Shown here in pieces: positions 1-7,185 of a DNA stretch of 11,228 nucleotides. The translations under genes were made by a program, and so were the position numbers. Origin of the DNA: JACQAI01 sp035507915. GTDB lineage: Bacteria; Pseudomonadota; Alphaproteobacteria; Elsterales; Elsteraceae. Positions within the stretch are counted from its first letter, which is position 1. The number at the start of each line of letters is the position of its first letter. The DNA lies in contig DATJNS010000461.1 of the NCBI GenBank assembly GCA_035507915.1, positions 1-11,228 on the forward strand. Reading direction: 5' to 3'. The notes under the pieces were generated by a model that ran no database searches, had not been told where the DNA came from, and worked only from the letters and a program-made list of their open reading frames with translations.

Positions 1-388
1 CGATCAGGCCGACCGTGACGGCCGTGACCGGGCTCGATCCCGTGATGCCGGCGAAGATCGCGCAGGTCAGAATGACCGCGACGCCGAGGCCGTTCGGCAC
101 CGGACCGACCCACACCTTGGCGAACTCGAACAGCTCGTCGCCAACCTTCGCCTCCTGGACCAGCATGGCGGCTAGGACGAACAGCGGGATCGTTACGAGC
201 TCGAAGCTGTTGAGGCTCTGCCAGAGGAAGGACGCAAAGTCGATCATCCCCTGTTGGAGGCCGAACACCAGCCACAGGCCGGCAAACGCGGACGCACCGA
301 TCGCAATGAAGATCGGGATGCCGATCGCCATCAAGGCGAACATCGCGACAGCGACGATCAGGACTTCCGTATCAGGGCCGATGGGCAT
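1..388 (-). CDS. dctM: TRAP transporter large permease DctM (N-terminal 129 residues, cut by window edge)
   Basis: This is the large membrane subunit of a tripartite ATP-independent periplasmic (TRAP) transporter, which carries the ion-coupled translocation pathway in the inner membrane. The visible N-terminal part starts MPIGPDTEVLIVAVAMF and has a first hydrophobic helix at about residues 8-44. A segment reading LNSFELVTIPLFVLAAMLVQ (about 59-78) follows, and then a CAIFAGITGSSPVTAV stretch (about 109-124). The latter two match the conserved DctM blocks (IPLF and the A-x-F-A-x-x-[ST]-G-S-S motif). The ATG at 388 is preceded by AGGA six bases upstream. It overlaps the end of dctQ by 17 bases in another frame, so translation is probably coupled. 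The gene runs off the left edge; a full DctM is about 425-430 residues. Family assignment is firm; the substrate is unknown. Confidence 0.93.
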   Translation of the reverse strand, partial: MPIGPDTEVLIVAVAMFALMAIGIPIFIAIGASAFAGLWLVFGLQQGMIDFASFLWQSLNSFELVTIPLFVLAAMLVQEAKVGDELFEFAKVWVGPVPNGLGVAVILTCAIFAGITGSSPVTAVTVGLI

Positions 389-884
389 CGTGCATCCTGT
401 GCCGACTCGGATCGAGCAGATGTGCGAAGCCGAGCAAAGTGATGGCGATCCCGCCGATCGGTAGCGCGAGCTGCGGCCAGACCTGCGGCACGGCGAGCAG
501 CGTGTCGGACGTGGTGTCGTTGATCCAGGAGTCGAATGCCTGTCCACCGCCCGCCGCCAGCAACATCACGCCGAAAGCGAATTCGAGCAGGCCCGCCAGC
601 CGCTGCAACGCGCTGTCCAGCGCGGGAAATCGATCGGGCAGCAGCGTGACGCGGAAATGGTGACCAGTCTTGAGGGCGTAACCGCTCGCGGAGAACGCGA
701 TTATGATGATGCCGTAGCCAGTTGTCTCGAACACCCAGATCGGTGGCTGCTGCAGCTGGTCCATCACGACTTCGTAGACGACGGGTAGCGGCAGCAGGAA
801 CGCGAACGCCGCGGCCCCCCAGCACAGCCAGTGCGCCACCTGGGTCAATCGTGTGGCGAGCCTCCGCGCGCCGCTCGCCGACAT
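372..884 (-). CDS. dctQ: TRAP transporter small permease DctQ
   Basis: This is the small four-helix membrane subunit of the TRAP transporter; it partners DctM in the inner membrane. The 170-residue product has hydrophobic segments at about residues 20-45, 55-75, 95-125 and 130-155. The usual DctQ pattern is visible: a Tyr/Glu-rich first loop, then the FSASGYALKTGHHFRVTLL segment, matching the family's A-x-x-x-R-x-G-x-H-I-x-V block, where this protein has K-T-G-H-H-F-R-V. I chose the ATG at 884 because GAGGAG lies nine bases upstream. A TTG at 911 in the same frame would add nine residues but has no comparable ribosome site. The gene starts 29 bases after dctP stops and overlaps dctM by 17 bases. 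The sequence is divergent, as is normal for DctQ, but gene order makes the call secure. Confidence 0.9.
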   Translation of the reverse strand: MSASGARRLATRLTQVAHWLCWGAAAFAFLLPLPVVYEVVMDQLQQPPIWVFETTGYGIIIIAFSASGYALKTGHHFRVTLLPDRFPALDSALQRLAGLLEFAFGVMLLAAGGGQAFDSWINDTTSDTLLAVPQVWPQLALPIGGIAITLLGFAHLLDPSRHRMHDAHRP

Positions 885-900
885 GCCGAGATGCTCCTCG
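885..900 (-). promoter_or_regulatory. Ribosome binding site that decides the dctQ start
   Basis: On the minus strand GAGGAG lies nine bases before the ATG at 884. No similar motif precedes the in-frame TTG at 911, so the shorter protein is preferred. Confidence 0.6.
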
Positions 901-913
901 CCCAAAACCAACG

Positions 914-1957
914 TCAGCTTTTCGCCGACAGAGCCTGCAGCAGGGCTGGGGAGAGGTGCGCCCTCTGCTGGTCGGCGAGCGGCTTGAGAGCCGCGACGAA
1001 AGCCTCATAGGCGGGTGTGCCGAGCTCGAGCTCCGTGACCGTCATGCCGTGGTCCGCCATGACTTGGCGCAGCTTGCCGAGAGCGTTCACGACGGCGTCG
1101 TTGGCGATCCGCCCCGCCGCCTCTCCGCTCTCGACGACGAGGTGCTGGAGATCCGCCGGCAGCCGCGCCAGCGCGGCCTTGTTCATCACGTAGAAGGTGA
1201 TCCCAGTGCCGATTACGCCGTTGGTCAGCAGCAGGTATTTCGCGACTTCATAGACCTTGAGGCCGGCCTCGCCCTGTAGACCGCCGATCGCAGCCTGAAC
1301 TGTGCCGCGCTCCAGCGCGGGATAGACGTCGGTAACCTGGATGGTTGATGGGGCGCCGCCGAGCGTCTGCACGATCTGTGAGGTCAGACGATCGTAAACG
1401 CGCACCGTCTTTCCGCGGAAATCTCCCGGTCCGTTGATCGGCGCACGCGAGACGACCACTGGCGCGCCATTGTCGATCGTGCCGAGTAGCACGCCGCTGC
1501 GCTTGGCGAGATCGTCGGCCAGCATGCCGTAGAGTTTTGTGCCCGGCCCGATCAGGGTGGCGAAGCCGGCGTCGGTCGGCGAGAAGAGGATGGAGTTGAG
1601 CAACGCGGCGGTCGGTGCGGTCGAGGCCCAGCTACCGATCGTTGACAACGAGATATCTACCACGCCGGCCTGGATCGCGGACGCCACGTCCTGCTCCTTC
1701 ACCAACGATCCAGCAGGAAAATGCTGGACCGCGATCCGACCCTGGCTGCCTTCCGAGACCCGCTTGGTGAACTCCGGAACGTAGACCGAAACCTGCGGCA
1801 CGCCCGGCGCGCCCCAGCTTGATAAGCGTAGTGTGTAGATTGCATCGGTCGCGTGCGCGCGCAGCGACCTCGTCGCAGCCAACGCGGCTGCGGCGGCGCC
1901 GGCGTGAAGGATCTTTCGCCGGGACAGCGCCGCGGCGTTGGTCGGTGAGTCGCGCAT
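914..1957 (-). CDS. dctP: TRAP transporter solute-binding protein DctP, Tat-exported
   Basis: This is a periplasmic binding protein of the DctP family that captures the solute for the DctQM membrane pair. The 347-residue product opens with a twin-arginine signal: S-R-R-K-I-L at residues 12-17, an alanine-rich hydrophobic stretch, and a likely A-H-A cleavage site at about residue 36. The mature part shows typical DctP features: the FRGKTVRVYD block that carries the family's substrate-carboxylate Arg, then LGGAPSTIQVTDVYPALERG with the conserved P and Y-x-A-L-x-x-G-x-V. A GGGGAGGA ribosome site lies six to seven bases before the ATG at 1957. The gene follows the sulfatase by 40 bases with no visible terminator, so it probably belongs to the same transcript. 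TRAP systems usually carry organic acids, and some carry sulfonates such as isethionate. The ligand here cannot be read from sequence. Confidence 0.93.
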   Translation of the reverse strand: MRDSPTNAAALSRRKILHAGAAAAALAATRSLRAHATDAIYTLRLSSWGAPGVPQVSVYVPEFTKRVSEGSQGRIAVQHFPAGSLVKEQDVASAIQAGVVDISLSTIGSWASTAPTAALLNSILFSPTDAGFATLIGPGTKLYGMLADDLAKRSGVLLGTIDNGAPVVVSRAPINGPGDFRGKTVRVYDRLTSQIVQTLGGAPSTIQVTDVYPALERGTVQAAIGGLQGEAGLKVYEVAKYLLLTNGVIGTGITFYVMNKAALARLPADLQHLVVESGEAAGRIANDAVVNALGKLRQVMADHGMTVTELELGTPAYEAFVAALKPLADQQRAHLSPALLQALSAKS

Positions 1958-1997
1958 TGAAAGTCCTCCCCAAATGGTCGTTGTTGAAGCGTCGCGA

Positions 1998-3536
1998 CTA
2001 GGCCATACCGACCGGTTCCGGCAACGCTGACCGCGCGTCGTTCGGCCGACTCCCGATCATCTCCGTGAGTTCCCGGCGCATCGCACGATAGGCCGGGTCG
2101 TCGAAAACGTTGCGCATCTCGAACGGATCCTCGGCGAGGTCATACATCTCGCCAGCACCGCTACCCAGTTCGAGCGTCAGCTTGCTGGTTGGCGTCCGCA
2201 CGGTGCGCAGTTGCAAGGCGACGCCGCAGCGCGAGGCGTGCACGTCCCATTCGTTGTACGCAAAGTCGCGCGAGACGCCTGGTCGCCCTTCGATCAGGGG
2301 GCGCAGGCTGCGGCTGTGGATCTCGCGGTCCGGTTGACTCCCCGCATAGTCGTAGAAGGTGGCCGGCAGGTCCAAGGTGGAAACCGGGTCGTGCACCACC
2401 CGACCGGCAGGCACGCCGGGCCCGCGCCAAATGCTGCCAATGCGCAGCAGCCCTTCGTACATTATCGGCCCCTTGAGGATAATGCCGTGGTCGCCGAGCC
2501 AGTCGCCGTGATCGGTCGTGTAGACGACGACCGTTCGGTCGGCGAGCTCGAGTTCGTCGAGCGCGATCAGGATGCGGCCGACATTGTGGTCGATCAGCGA
2601 AATCATCCCGTAGTAGTTCGCGATCAAATGTTTCAGCTGCTCATCAGTCTGCGGCGGAGTGCGCGATTGCTTGGCGCGGAAGGCGCGTAGCTGCGGGTCG
2701 GCGAGCTGCGGTTCAGATTCGAGACTGGCCTTGTGCCACCAGGGACGCCGCTCGAGGTCGAGTTCGCGGAAGCGCGGCAGGTCGACGTCGTCCGGATGGT
2801 GCAGGCGGCTCCAGGGCTCCGGGCAGTCGAACGGGTGATGCGGGTCTGGAAACGATGCCCACAGCACGAACGGCTCGTTCCGGTGACGACGAAGGTAATC
2901 AATGGTGCGGTCGCCGGTCCAGGTCGAGTTGTGCCAGGCCGGCGGCAGCGCCGAATGCCAGGTCTGCGCTGCACCGACGTCGGGCGGGCGACGCGTAGCG
3001 TAGAGTGCGTTCTTCGCCTCACCCTGGCCGTCGGCGTAGTACCAACGCTCGTAATGCTGGCCGTCGGGCGGATGCTGCGGCAGGTACATGTTGTGGCCGC
3101 CGACCATCAGCTCGACGTGTTCGAAACCCATGTACGGGCCGAACCAGTCCGCGCCATAGAGATGGGTACTCGCGCGATTCTCCGGCTTACCGGTCGGCTT
3201 GAAGGTGTGGAAGGTCGAGAAGTGCGCCTTGCCGATGAAGCCCGATCGATAACCCGACCGCGCAAGCTTGCCGGCGAACCCGGCGGCGCCCACCGCATCC
3301 TCAAGGTCGACGCCGTTGTCCCATACGCCGTGCGTGCGCGGCAGCAATCCGGTCAGGATGCTGGCGCGCGAAGGTTGGCACACGACGTTGGGCGTGATGC
3401 AGGCGGCAAATCGAGTCCCCTGACGCGCGAGGCCGTCGAGATGCGGCGTGCTGACGCGACGGCCTTCGAACCCGAAACAGTCGCCGCGCTGCTGATCGGA
3501 TGTGATCAGAAGAATGTTGGGCCTATCCGCCACCAC
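1998..3536 (-). CDS. Type I (formylglycine-dependent) sulfatase, cytoplasmic
   Basis: This is a hydrolase of the alkaline phosphatase/sulfatase superfamily, predicted to cleave a sulfate ester. Numbering is from the GTG at 3536 (512 residues). The catalytic set is complete: RPNILLITSDQQ with metal ligand D14; C53-Q-P-S-R57, the C-x-P-S-R site whose Cys becomes formylglycine; G-K103-A-H105; P-H-H-P-F at 232-236; T-D342-H343-G-D with the following LGDHG; and K355. No signal peptide or lipobox is present, so it should act in the cytoplasm. Start choice: GGGAG lies four bases before the GTG at 3536 and seven before the next in-frame GTG at 3533. Both place the start 3-4 residues before RPN, as in the second sulfatase at 11077. 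An ATG at 3566, one base after the gntR stop, would add ten residues. Phosphonate monoester hydrolase activity is a possible alternative, since that enzyme family is related. Substrate unknown. Confidence 0.93.
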   Translation of the reverse strand: MVADRPNILLITSDQQRGDCFGFEGRRVSTPHLDGLARQGTRFAACITPNVVCQPSRASILTGLLPRTHGVWDNGVDLEDAVGAAGFAGKLARSGYRSGFIGKAHFSTFHTFKPTGKPENRASTHLYGADWFGPYMGFEHVELMVGGHNMYLPQHPPDGQHYERWYYADGQGEAKNALYATRRPPDVGAAQTWHSALPPAWHNSTWTGDRTIDYLRRHRNEPFVLWASFPDPHHPFDCPEPWSRLHHPDDVDLPRFRELDLERRPWWHKASLESEPQLADPQLRAFRAKQSRTPPQTDEQLKHLIANYYGMISLIDHNVGRILIALDELELADRTVVVYTTDHGDWLGDHGIILKGPIMYEGLLRIGSIWRGPGVPAGRVVHDPVSTLDLPATFYDYAGSQPDREIHSRSLRPLIEGRPGVSRDFAYNEWDVHASRCGVALQLRTVRTPTSKLTLELGSGAGEMYDLAEDPFEMRNVFDDPAYRAMRRELTEMIGSRPNDARSALPEPVGMA

Positions 3537-3540
3537 TTCT

Positions 3541-3545
3541 CTCCC
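3541..3545 (-). promoter_or_regulatory. Ribosome binding site bearing on the sulfatase start
   Basis: GGGAG on the minus strand is four bases from the GTG at 3536 and seven from the GTG at 3533. The in-frame ATG at 3566 has only a poor GGCGG-type upstream sequence, although it sits one base after the gntR stop and could be read by translational coupling. Confidence 0.45.
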
Positions 3546-3567
3546 ATCATTTGTGTCTGGCCGCATG

Positions 3568-4347
3568 TCAGCGCGCCGCCCGAAGCGAGCGCGTGATCGG
3601 CAGCTTGCCGCGTACCGTGAGCGAGAATTCGTAGGCCTCGGCCCGCGCATAGTAGGCGGAGTGCTCGCGGGGGATGCCGTTGCCGTCGTACGAGACTCGT
3701 TCGAACAGCATCAGGGGAGCGCCGCGCGGTAGCTGGAGGACGTGTGCCAGCGACGTGTTGGCCCGGGTATAGCTGATCGATACGTCGGCCCGGCTGATCT
3801 GCTCGCGGATGATTTCTTCGAGAATTCGATAAGTTGGATTGCGATCGACCTGCCGGCGATCGAGGCGTATGCGGCCGGTCTCGAGATATACGTCGGCGAC
3901 GGCGAATGGGCGGCCGCGCACCTCGTAGAGACGTCGCCAATGTAGCAACTTGCGCTGCCCTGTGCCGAGACGTTGGGCGATTCGTCCCGGCGGCGTCGCT
4001 TGCGCGAAAGTGAGAAGCTTGGTCTGAGGATCATGGCCTTGGGCGACCAAGCCATCGTAGATGCCGCGTAGCGCAAGCAGGTCGTAGTGTACCGTCGGGA
4101 CGGCGACGAACGTGCCCTTGCCCTGCTTGCGGATCACCAGCCCTTCGCGCGCCAGGGCATCGACCGCCTGCCTGGCAGTGATCCGTGACACGCCGAAACG
4201 TTGGATCAACTGCAGTTCGGCTGGGATCCTATCGCCGATCTTATAGGCGCCGCGTGCGATCGCCTCACGGAGCTGGTTGGCGAGTTGGCGGTGCATCGCG
4301 ACTGGACCGTCGCGTGTGAGGGGAACGACTTTCGTGCTGCGGGCCAT
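3568..4347 (-). CDS. GntR-family transcriptional regulator, HutC subfamily (UTRA domain)
   Basis: This is a one-component, ligand-responsive DNA-binding protein, most likely the local repressor. The 259-residue product has an N-terminal winged helix at about residues 10-85. The GntR signature is clear: QLREAIARGAYKIGDRIPAE, then QRFGVSRITARQAVDALARE as the helix-turn-helix, then LVIRKQGKGTFV as the wing. The rest (about 95-245) matches a UTRA effector domain of the HutC type. Features include the PGRIAQRLG-[x]-W-R-R-L-Y segment, the ADVYLE segment, the LEEIIREQ helix, and the final HSAYYARAEAYEFSLTVRG strand pair. AAGGA lies four bases before the ATG at 4347. The gene sits 15 bases after the ABC ATPase stop and directly abuts the sulfatase, so it is probably autoregulated through the upstream divergent promoter. 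UTRA domains often bind phosphorylated sugars, amino-acid derivatives or similar small molecules; the effector here is unknown. Confidence 0.95.
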   Translation of the reverse strand: MARSTKVVPLTRDGPVAMHRQLANQLREAIARGAYKIGDRIPAELQLIQRFGVSRITARQAVDALAREGLVIRKQGKGTFVAVPTVHYDLLALRGIYDGLVAQGHDPQTKLLTFAQATPPGRIAQRLGTGQRKLLHWRRLYEVRGRPFAVADVYLETGRIRLDRRQVDRNPTYRILEEIIREQISRADVSISYTRANTSLAHVLQLPRGAPLMLFERVSYDGNGIPREHSAYYARAEAYEFSLTVRGKLPITRSLRAAR

Positions 4348-4362
4348 GCCGTCCTTACTGCG

Positions 4363-5424
4363 TTAGATATCGATGCGCTCGCCAGTCGTGCGATCGAAAA
4401 CGTGGAGCTTCTGAGGATCGAAGCCCACGCGCACGCTGGTCCCCTCCTCGATGCGGCTCCGCCCGGGTACTCGGACGCGGATCAGTTCGCCGCCGAGGTC
4501 GAGGTCTACGATCACGTCCTCGCCCAGGAGCTCGAATAGCGTGACAGTCGCCTCCACGTCCCCGGTCCCCAGGATGATCTCCGACGGTCGGATGCCGAGC
4601 AGGACCTCGCGCTCGCCGAGCGGTCTCAGCCGCGGCGCGTCGAACCGCGCGTTGCCGACCAACAGCTGGCCGCCGGATAGCCGCACCGGCAGCACGTTCA
4701 TCGGCGGGTTACCGAGGAAACCGGCCACCCGCGACGTCGCCGGCCGCGTATAGACGTCCTCGGGCGTCCCGACCTGGACGATGCGGCCATCCATGAAAAT
4801 GGCGAGGCGGTCGGACATGGACATCGCCTCCTCCTGATCATGCGTGACGTAGATCGCGGTCACATCGAGGGTGCGTTGCAGGCGCCGCAGCTCGACCCGC
4901 GTCTCGATCCGCAGCTTGGCGTCGAGGTTGGAGAGTGGCTCGTCGAGCAGGAAAAGGGTCGGCTTTCGGACAATGGCACGCGCCAGCGCGCAGCGCTGCT
5001 GCTGGCCGCCCGACAGCTGCCCTGGCTTGCGCGTGAGCAGGTGGTCGATGCGGACGCGCGCCGCTGCGTCCCGCACCGCGGTCCCGATCTCGCTCGCGGG
5101 CGTCCGGACCATCTTTAGCGGAAACGCGATGTTGTCGAACACCGTCATGTGCGGATAAAGCGCGTAGCTCTGGAAGACCATCGCGACGTCGCGATCGCCG
5201 GGCGGCAGTAATGTCACGTCGTTACCGTCCATATAGACGCTGCCCTGGGTCGCGACCTCGAGACCGGCGATGATGCGCAAGGTGGTGGTCTTGCCGGACC
5301 CCGAAGGGCCCAGCAGCGAGAAGAACTCTCCCGGCGCGATCTCGAGATCGACGTTCTGGAGCACGGTGGTCGAGCCGAAAGACTTTCCGACCCCGGCGAG
5401 TTTGACCGATCCGCGCTTGCTCAT
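4363..5424 (-). CDS. ABC transporter ATP-binding protein, CUT1/MalK-UgpC type
   Basis: This is the energy-coupling ATPase of the sugar-type importer encoded with it; it works as a dimer on the cytoplasmic face of the two permeases. In the 353-residue product the Walker A motif is GPSGSGKT at 39-46, the Q-loop is Q85 in FQSYALYPHMTV, the ABC signature is LSGGQ at 137-141, Walker B is LFLLDEP with D161 and E162, the D-loop is SNLD, and the switch His is H195 in VTHDQEEA. Residues from about 235 to the end form the MalK-like TOBE regulatory domain (for example LGIRPSEI and VRVGFDPQKLHVFD). The start is the ATG at 5424, whose ATGA overlaps the permease stop by four bases. The reading frame is open further upstream, but that sequence is antisense to nothing useful and overlaps the permease. 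CUT1 ATPases carry sugars, polyols or glycerol phosphates; the exact solute is unknown. Confidence 0.96.
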   Translation of the reverse strand: MSKRGSVKLAGVGKSFGSTTVLQNVDLEIAPGEFFSLLGPSGSGKTTTLRIIAGLEVATQGSVYMDGNDVTLLPPGDRDVAMVFQSYALYPHMTVFDNIAFPLKMVRTPASEIGTAVRDAAARVRIDHLLTRKPGQLSGGQQQRCALARAIVRKPTLFLLDEPLSNLDAKLRIETRVELRRLQRTLDVTAIYVTHDQEEAMSMSDRLAIFMDGRIVQVGTPEDVYTRPATSRVAGFLGNPPMNVLPVRLSGGQLLVGNARFDAPRLRPLGEREVLLGIRPSEIILGTGDVEATVTLFELLGEDVIVDLDLGGELIRVRVPGRSRIEEGTSVRVGFDPQKLHVFDRTTGERIDI

Positions 5425-6272
5425 CGACGCGTCACGCCCTTGACGGAGCCTGCGGAGAGGCCACTCACGATGTGGCGTTGCGCGGCGATGCCGAGGGCAA
5501 TCACGGGCAGCATCGCGATCAGGGCGGCTGCCGCCAACTGCGCCCACTGGGTCTGCTCGGTATTGATGTAGTTGTACATGGCCACGGTGACCGGGCTGAC
5601 GTTGGAGCCGCCGAGCACGACCGCGAACAGGAACTCGTTCCACGCATTCAGGAAGACGAAGATGACCGTCACACCGATAGCCCCGCGGGCCTGCGGTAGC
5701 ACCACGTGCCAGAAAGCCTGCAGTCGGCTCGCCCGATCGATCAGCGCCGCTTCCTCCATCTCGCGCGGAATGTCCTCGAAGTAGGACACGAGCAGCCATA
5801 TAGCGAAGGGAAGCGAGAAGGTGAGGTAAATGAGCACCAAACCCTTGTAGCTGTCTAACCAGCCGACCCGATTGAGGATCAGGTAGTACGGAATGATGAG
5901 GCCGATGGGCGGCACCAGCTGGGTGGCGAGCACGTAGAAGCTCATCGGTTTCTTGGCCGGTAGTTTGAGCCGCGCGAAGGAGTAAGCCGCTGGCACGGCC
6001 AGGAGCACGGTAAGCACCGTCGTCGATGTGGCTAGAACGATGCTGCTCGTCAGATAGGATACGATGTTGGTCGGGCCGAATAGGACCTCATGGAAGTTGT
6101 GCAGCGTAGGTGTGAAGATCACGGTGGGCGGATAGGCTAGTACTTCCTTCTCGTTCTTGAGCGAGGTGATGATCGCCCACAGGATTGGCACCACCCAGAT
6201 GGAGAGCAGCATCGCGGCCACTACCATCAGGGCCGTGTTGCGTGCGGTGTTGCGGCCTCGACGCCGGGTCAC
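5421..6272 (-). CDS. ABC transporter permease, MalG-like (CUT1)
   Basis: This is the second inner-membrane permease of the sugar-type importer. The 283-residue product has about six hydrophobic helices, the first at residues 14-36 and the last near 245-270, and the MalG-style opening VVPILWAIITSLKNEKEV. The cytoplasmic EAA coupling loop starts at E174 (E-A-A-L-I-D-R-A-S) and ends with the conserved H-V-V-L-P. Oddly, the loop's normally invariant glycine is an arginine, R180 (codon CGG at 5733-5735), and the partner permease has the same change. The start is a GTG at 6272 whose GTGA overlaps the stop of the upstream permease by four bases. The 3' end likewise overlaps the ATPase start. These overlaps indicate tight translational coupling and equal subunit production. 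Confidence 0.94.
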   Translation of the reverse strand: MTRRRGRNTARNTALMVVAAMLLSIWVVPILWAIITSLKNEKEVLAYPPTVIFTPTLHNFHEVLFGPTNIVSYLTSSIVLATSTTVLTVLLAVPAAYSFARLKLPAKKPMSFYVLATQLVPPIGLIIPYYLILNRVGWLDSYKGLVLIYLTFSLPFAIWLLVSYFEDIPREMEEAALIDRASRLQAFWHVVLPQARGAIGVTVIFVFLNAWNEFLFAVVLGGSNVSPVTVAMYNYINTEQTQWAQLAAAALIAMLPVIALGIAAQRHIVSGLSAGSVKGVTRR

Positions 6273-7174
6273 AGGGCACGCCGCAAGCGGAACAGCAGCG
6301 CGGCGACCACCATCGTAACGACGAGGAGCACCACTGCCACCGCAGCGCCGTAGCCCAGTGAGAGTTCGGCAAACGATACGCGATAAGCCAAGAGATTGAT
6401 GATTTCGGTCGCGGTGCCAGGTCCACCGCCGGTCGCCGCATAGATCGCCGCGAAAGCCGAGAGCGCCACGGTCATGCGCAGGATCACGACCATCACGATG
6501 GCGGGGCGGATCAGGGGCAGGGTGATGTTGGTGAACCGGCGCCAGGCGTTAGCGCGATCGATGCGTGCCGCCTCGTAGAGGTCGGCCGGCAAGGTCGACA
6601 GCGCCGCGAGCAGGTAGAGGAATACGAACGGCGTCCACTGCCAGGTATGAATTGCGGTCACGGAGATGCGCGCCAGCAGCGGGTCGCCCAACCAATTGTG
6701 CGAGCCCAATCCCAGCGCGCGGGACGCGAAATCGACGATGCCGAAGTCCGGCGTCAGCAGCAACGTGCGCCAGAAAAGCCCGACCACGACAGGCGAAAGC
6801 ACGATCGGCAGAATGGCGACGGTGCGGAATGCCCACTGGGCGCGCGGGATCTGCAGGATGAGCAATGCCAGAGCGAGGCCGAGGACGAGTTGCAGCCCGA
6901 CCGTCGATCCCGTGTAGATGATCGTGAAACCGAAGGCGTCCCAGAAACGCCCGTCGTGCCAGAGGCGTAGATAGTTCTCTGCGCCGACGAAGTGGTCCAT
7001 CCCTGGCATCGCGAGGTTGGTGCTGCGCAGGCTCTGCCAGACGAGATAGACCAGCGGCAGTGTCGTACTGGCGATCAGAACGGCTACGCTCGGCGCAGCC
7101 ATCGCGAAGGCAAAGCGTCGTTCGGATCGCTCCGCGAGCTGAACGCGCTCGGTCGAGGTCAAGAGGGCTTGCAC
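6269..7174 (-). CDS. ABC transporter permease, MalF/UgpA-like (CUT1)
   Basis: This is the first inner-membrane permease of the sugar-type importer. Counting from the GTG at 7174 the product is 301 residues with about six helices. The first is at 23-46 (MAAPSVAVLI...TTLPLVYLVW), followed by the typical NYLRLWHDGRFWDAFGFTIIYT block. The EAA loop starts at E201 (Y-E-A-A-R-I-D-R-A-N) and ends in I-T-L-P. R207 stands where glycine is expected (codon CGC at 6554-6556). The start is uncertain. The GTG at 7174 lies 11 bases after the binding-protein stop but lacks a strong ribosome site. The frame is open upstream into the binding-protein gene, and an ATG at 7102 would cut into the first helix, so both alternatives are less likely. 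It forms a heterodimer with the MalG-like protein encoded next. Confidence 0.92.
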   Translation of the reverse strand: MQALLTSTERVQLAERSERRFAFAMAAPSVAVLIASTTLPLVYLVWQSLRSTNLAMPGMDHFVGAENYLRLWHDGRFWDAFGFTIIYTGSTVGLQLVLGLALALLILQIPRAQWAFRTVAILPIVLSPVVVGLFWRTLLLTPDFGIVDFASRALGLGSHNWLGDPLLARISVTAIHTWQWTPFVFLYLLAALSTLPADLYEAARIDRANAWRRFTNITLPLIRPAIVMVVILRMTVALSAFAAIYAATGGGPGTATEIINLLAYRVSFAELSLGYGAAVAVVLLVVTMVVAALLFRLRRAL

Positions 7175-7185
7175 GTGGCGGTGCG

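Noticed and set aside
2733..3596. Long plus-strand open frame (287 codons) opposite the sulfatase
   Set aside because: It lies fully antisense to a gene with a complete catalytic motif set, shows no recognisable domain, and is of a kind expected by chance in GC-rich DNA.
4228..4247. CCTAT...TTATAGG half-sites inside gntR, resembling the divergent palindrome
   Set aside because: The arms are ten or more bases apart and imperfect, and they encode the conserved Y-K-I-G-D-R-I segment of GntR proteins, so chance similarity is the simpler explanation.
5425..5799. N-terminal extension of the ABC ATPase by about 125 residues
   Set aside because: It overlaps the permease gene in another frame and adds Arg/Gly-rich text. 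The ATG at 5424 gives a canonical MalK-length protein and a four-base overlap.
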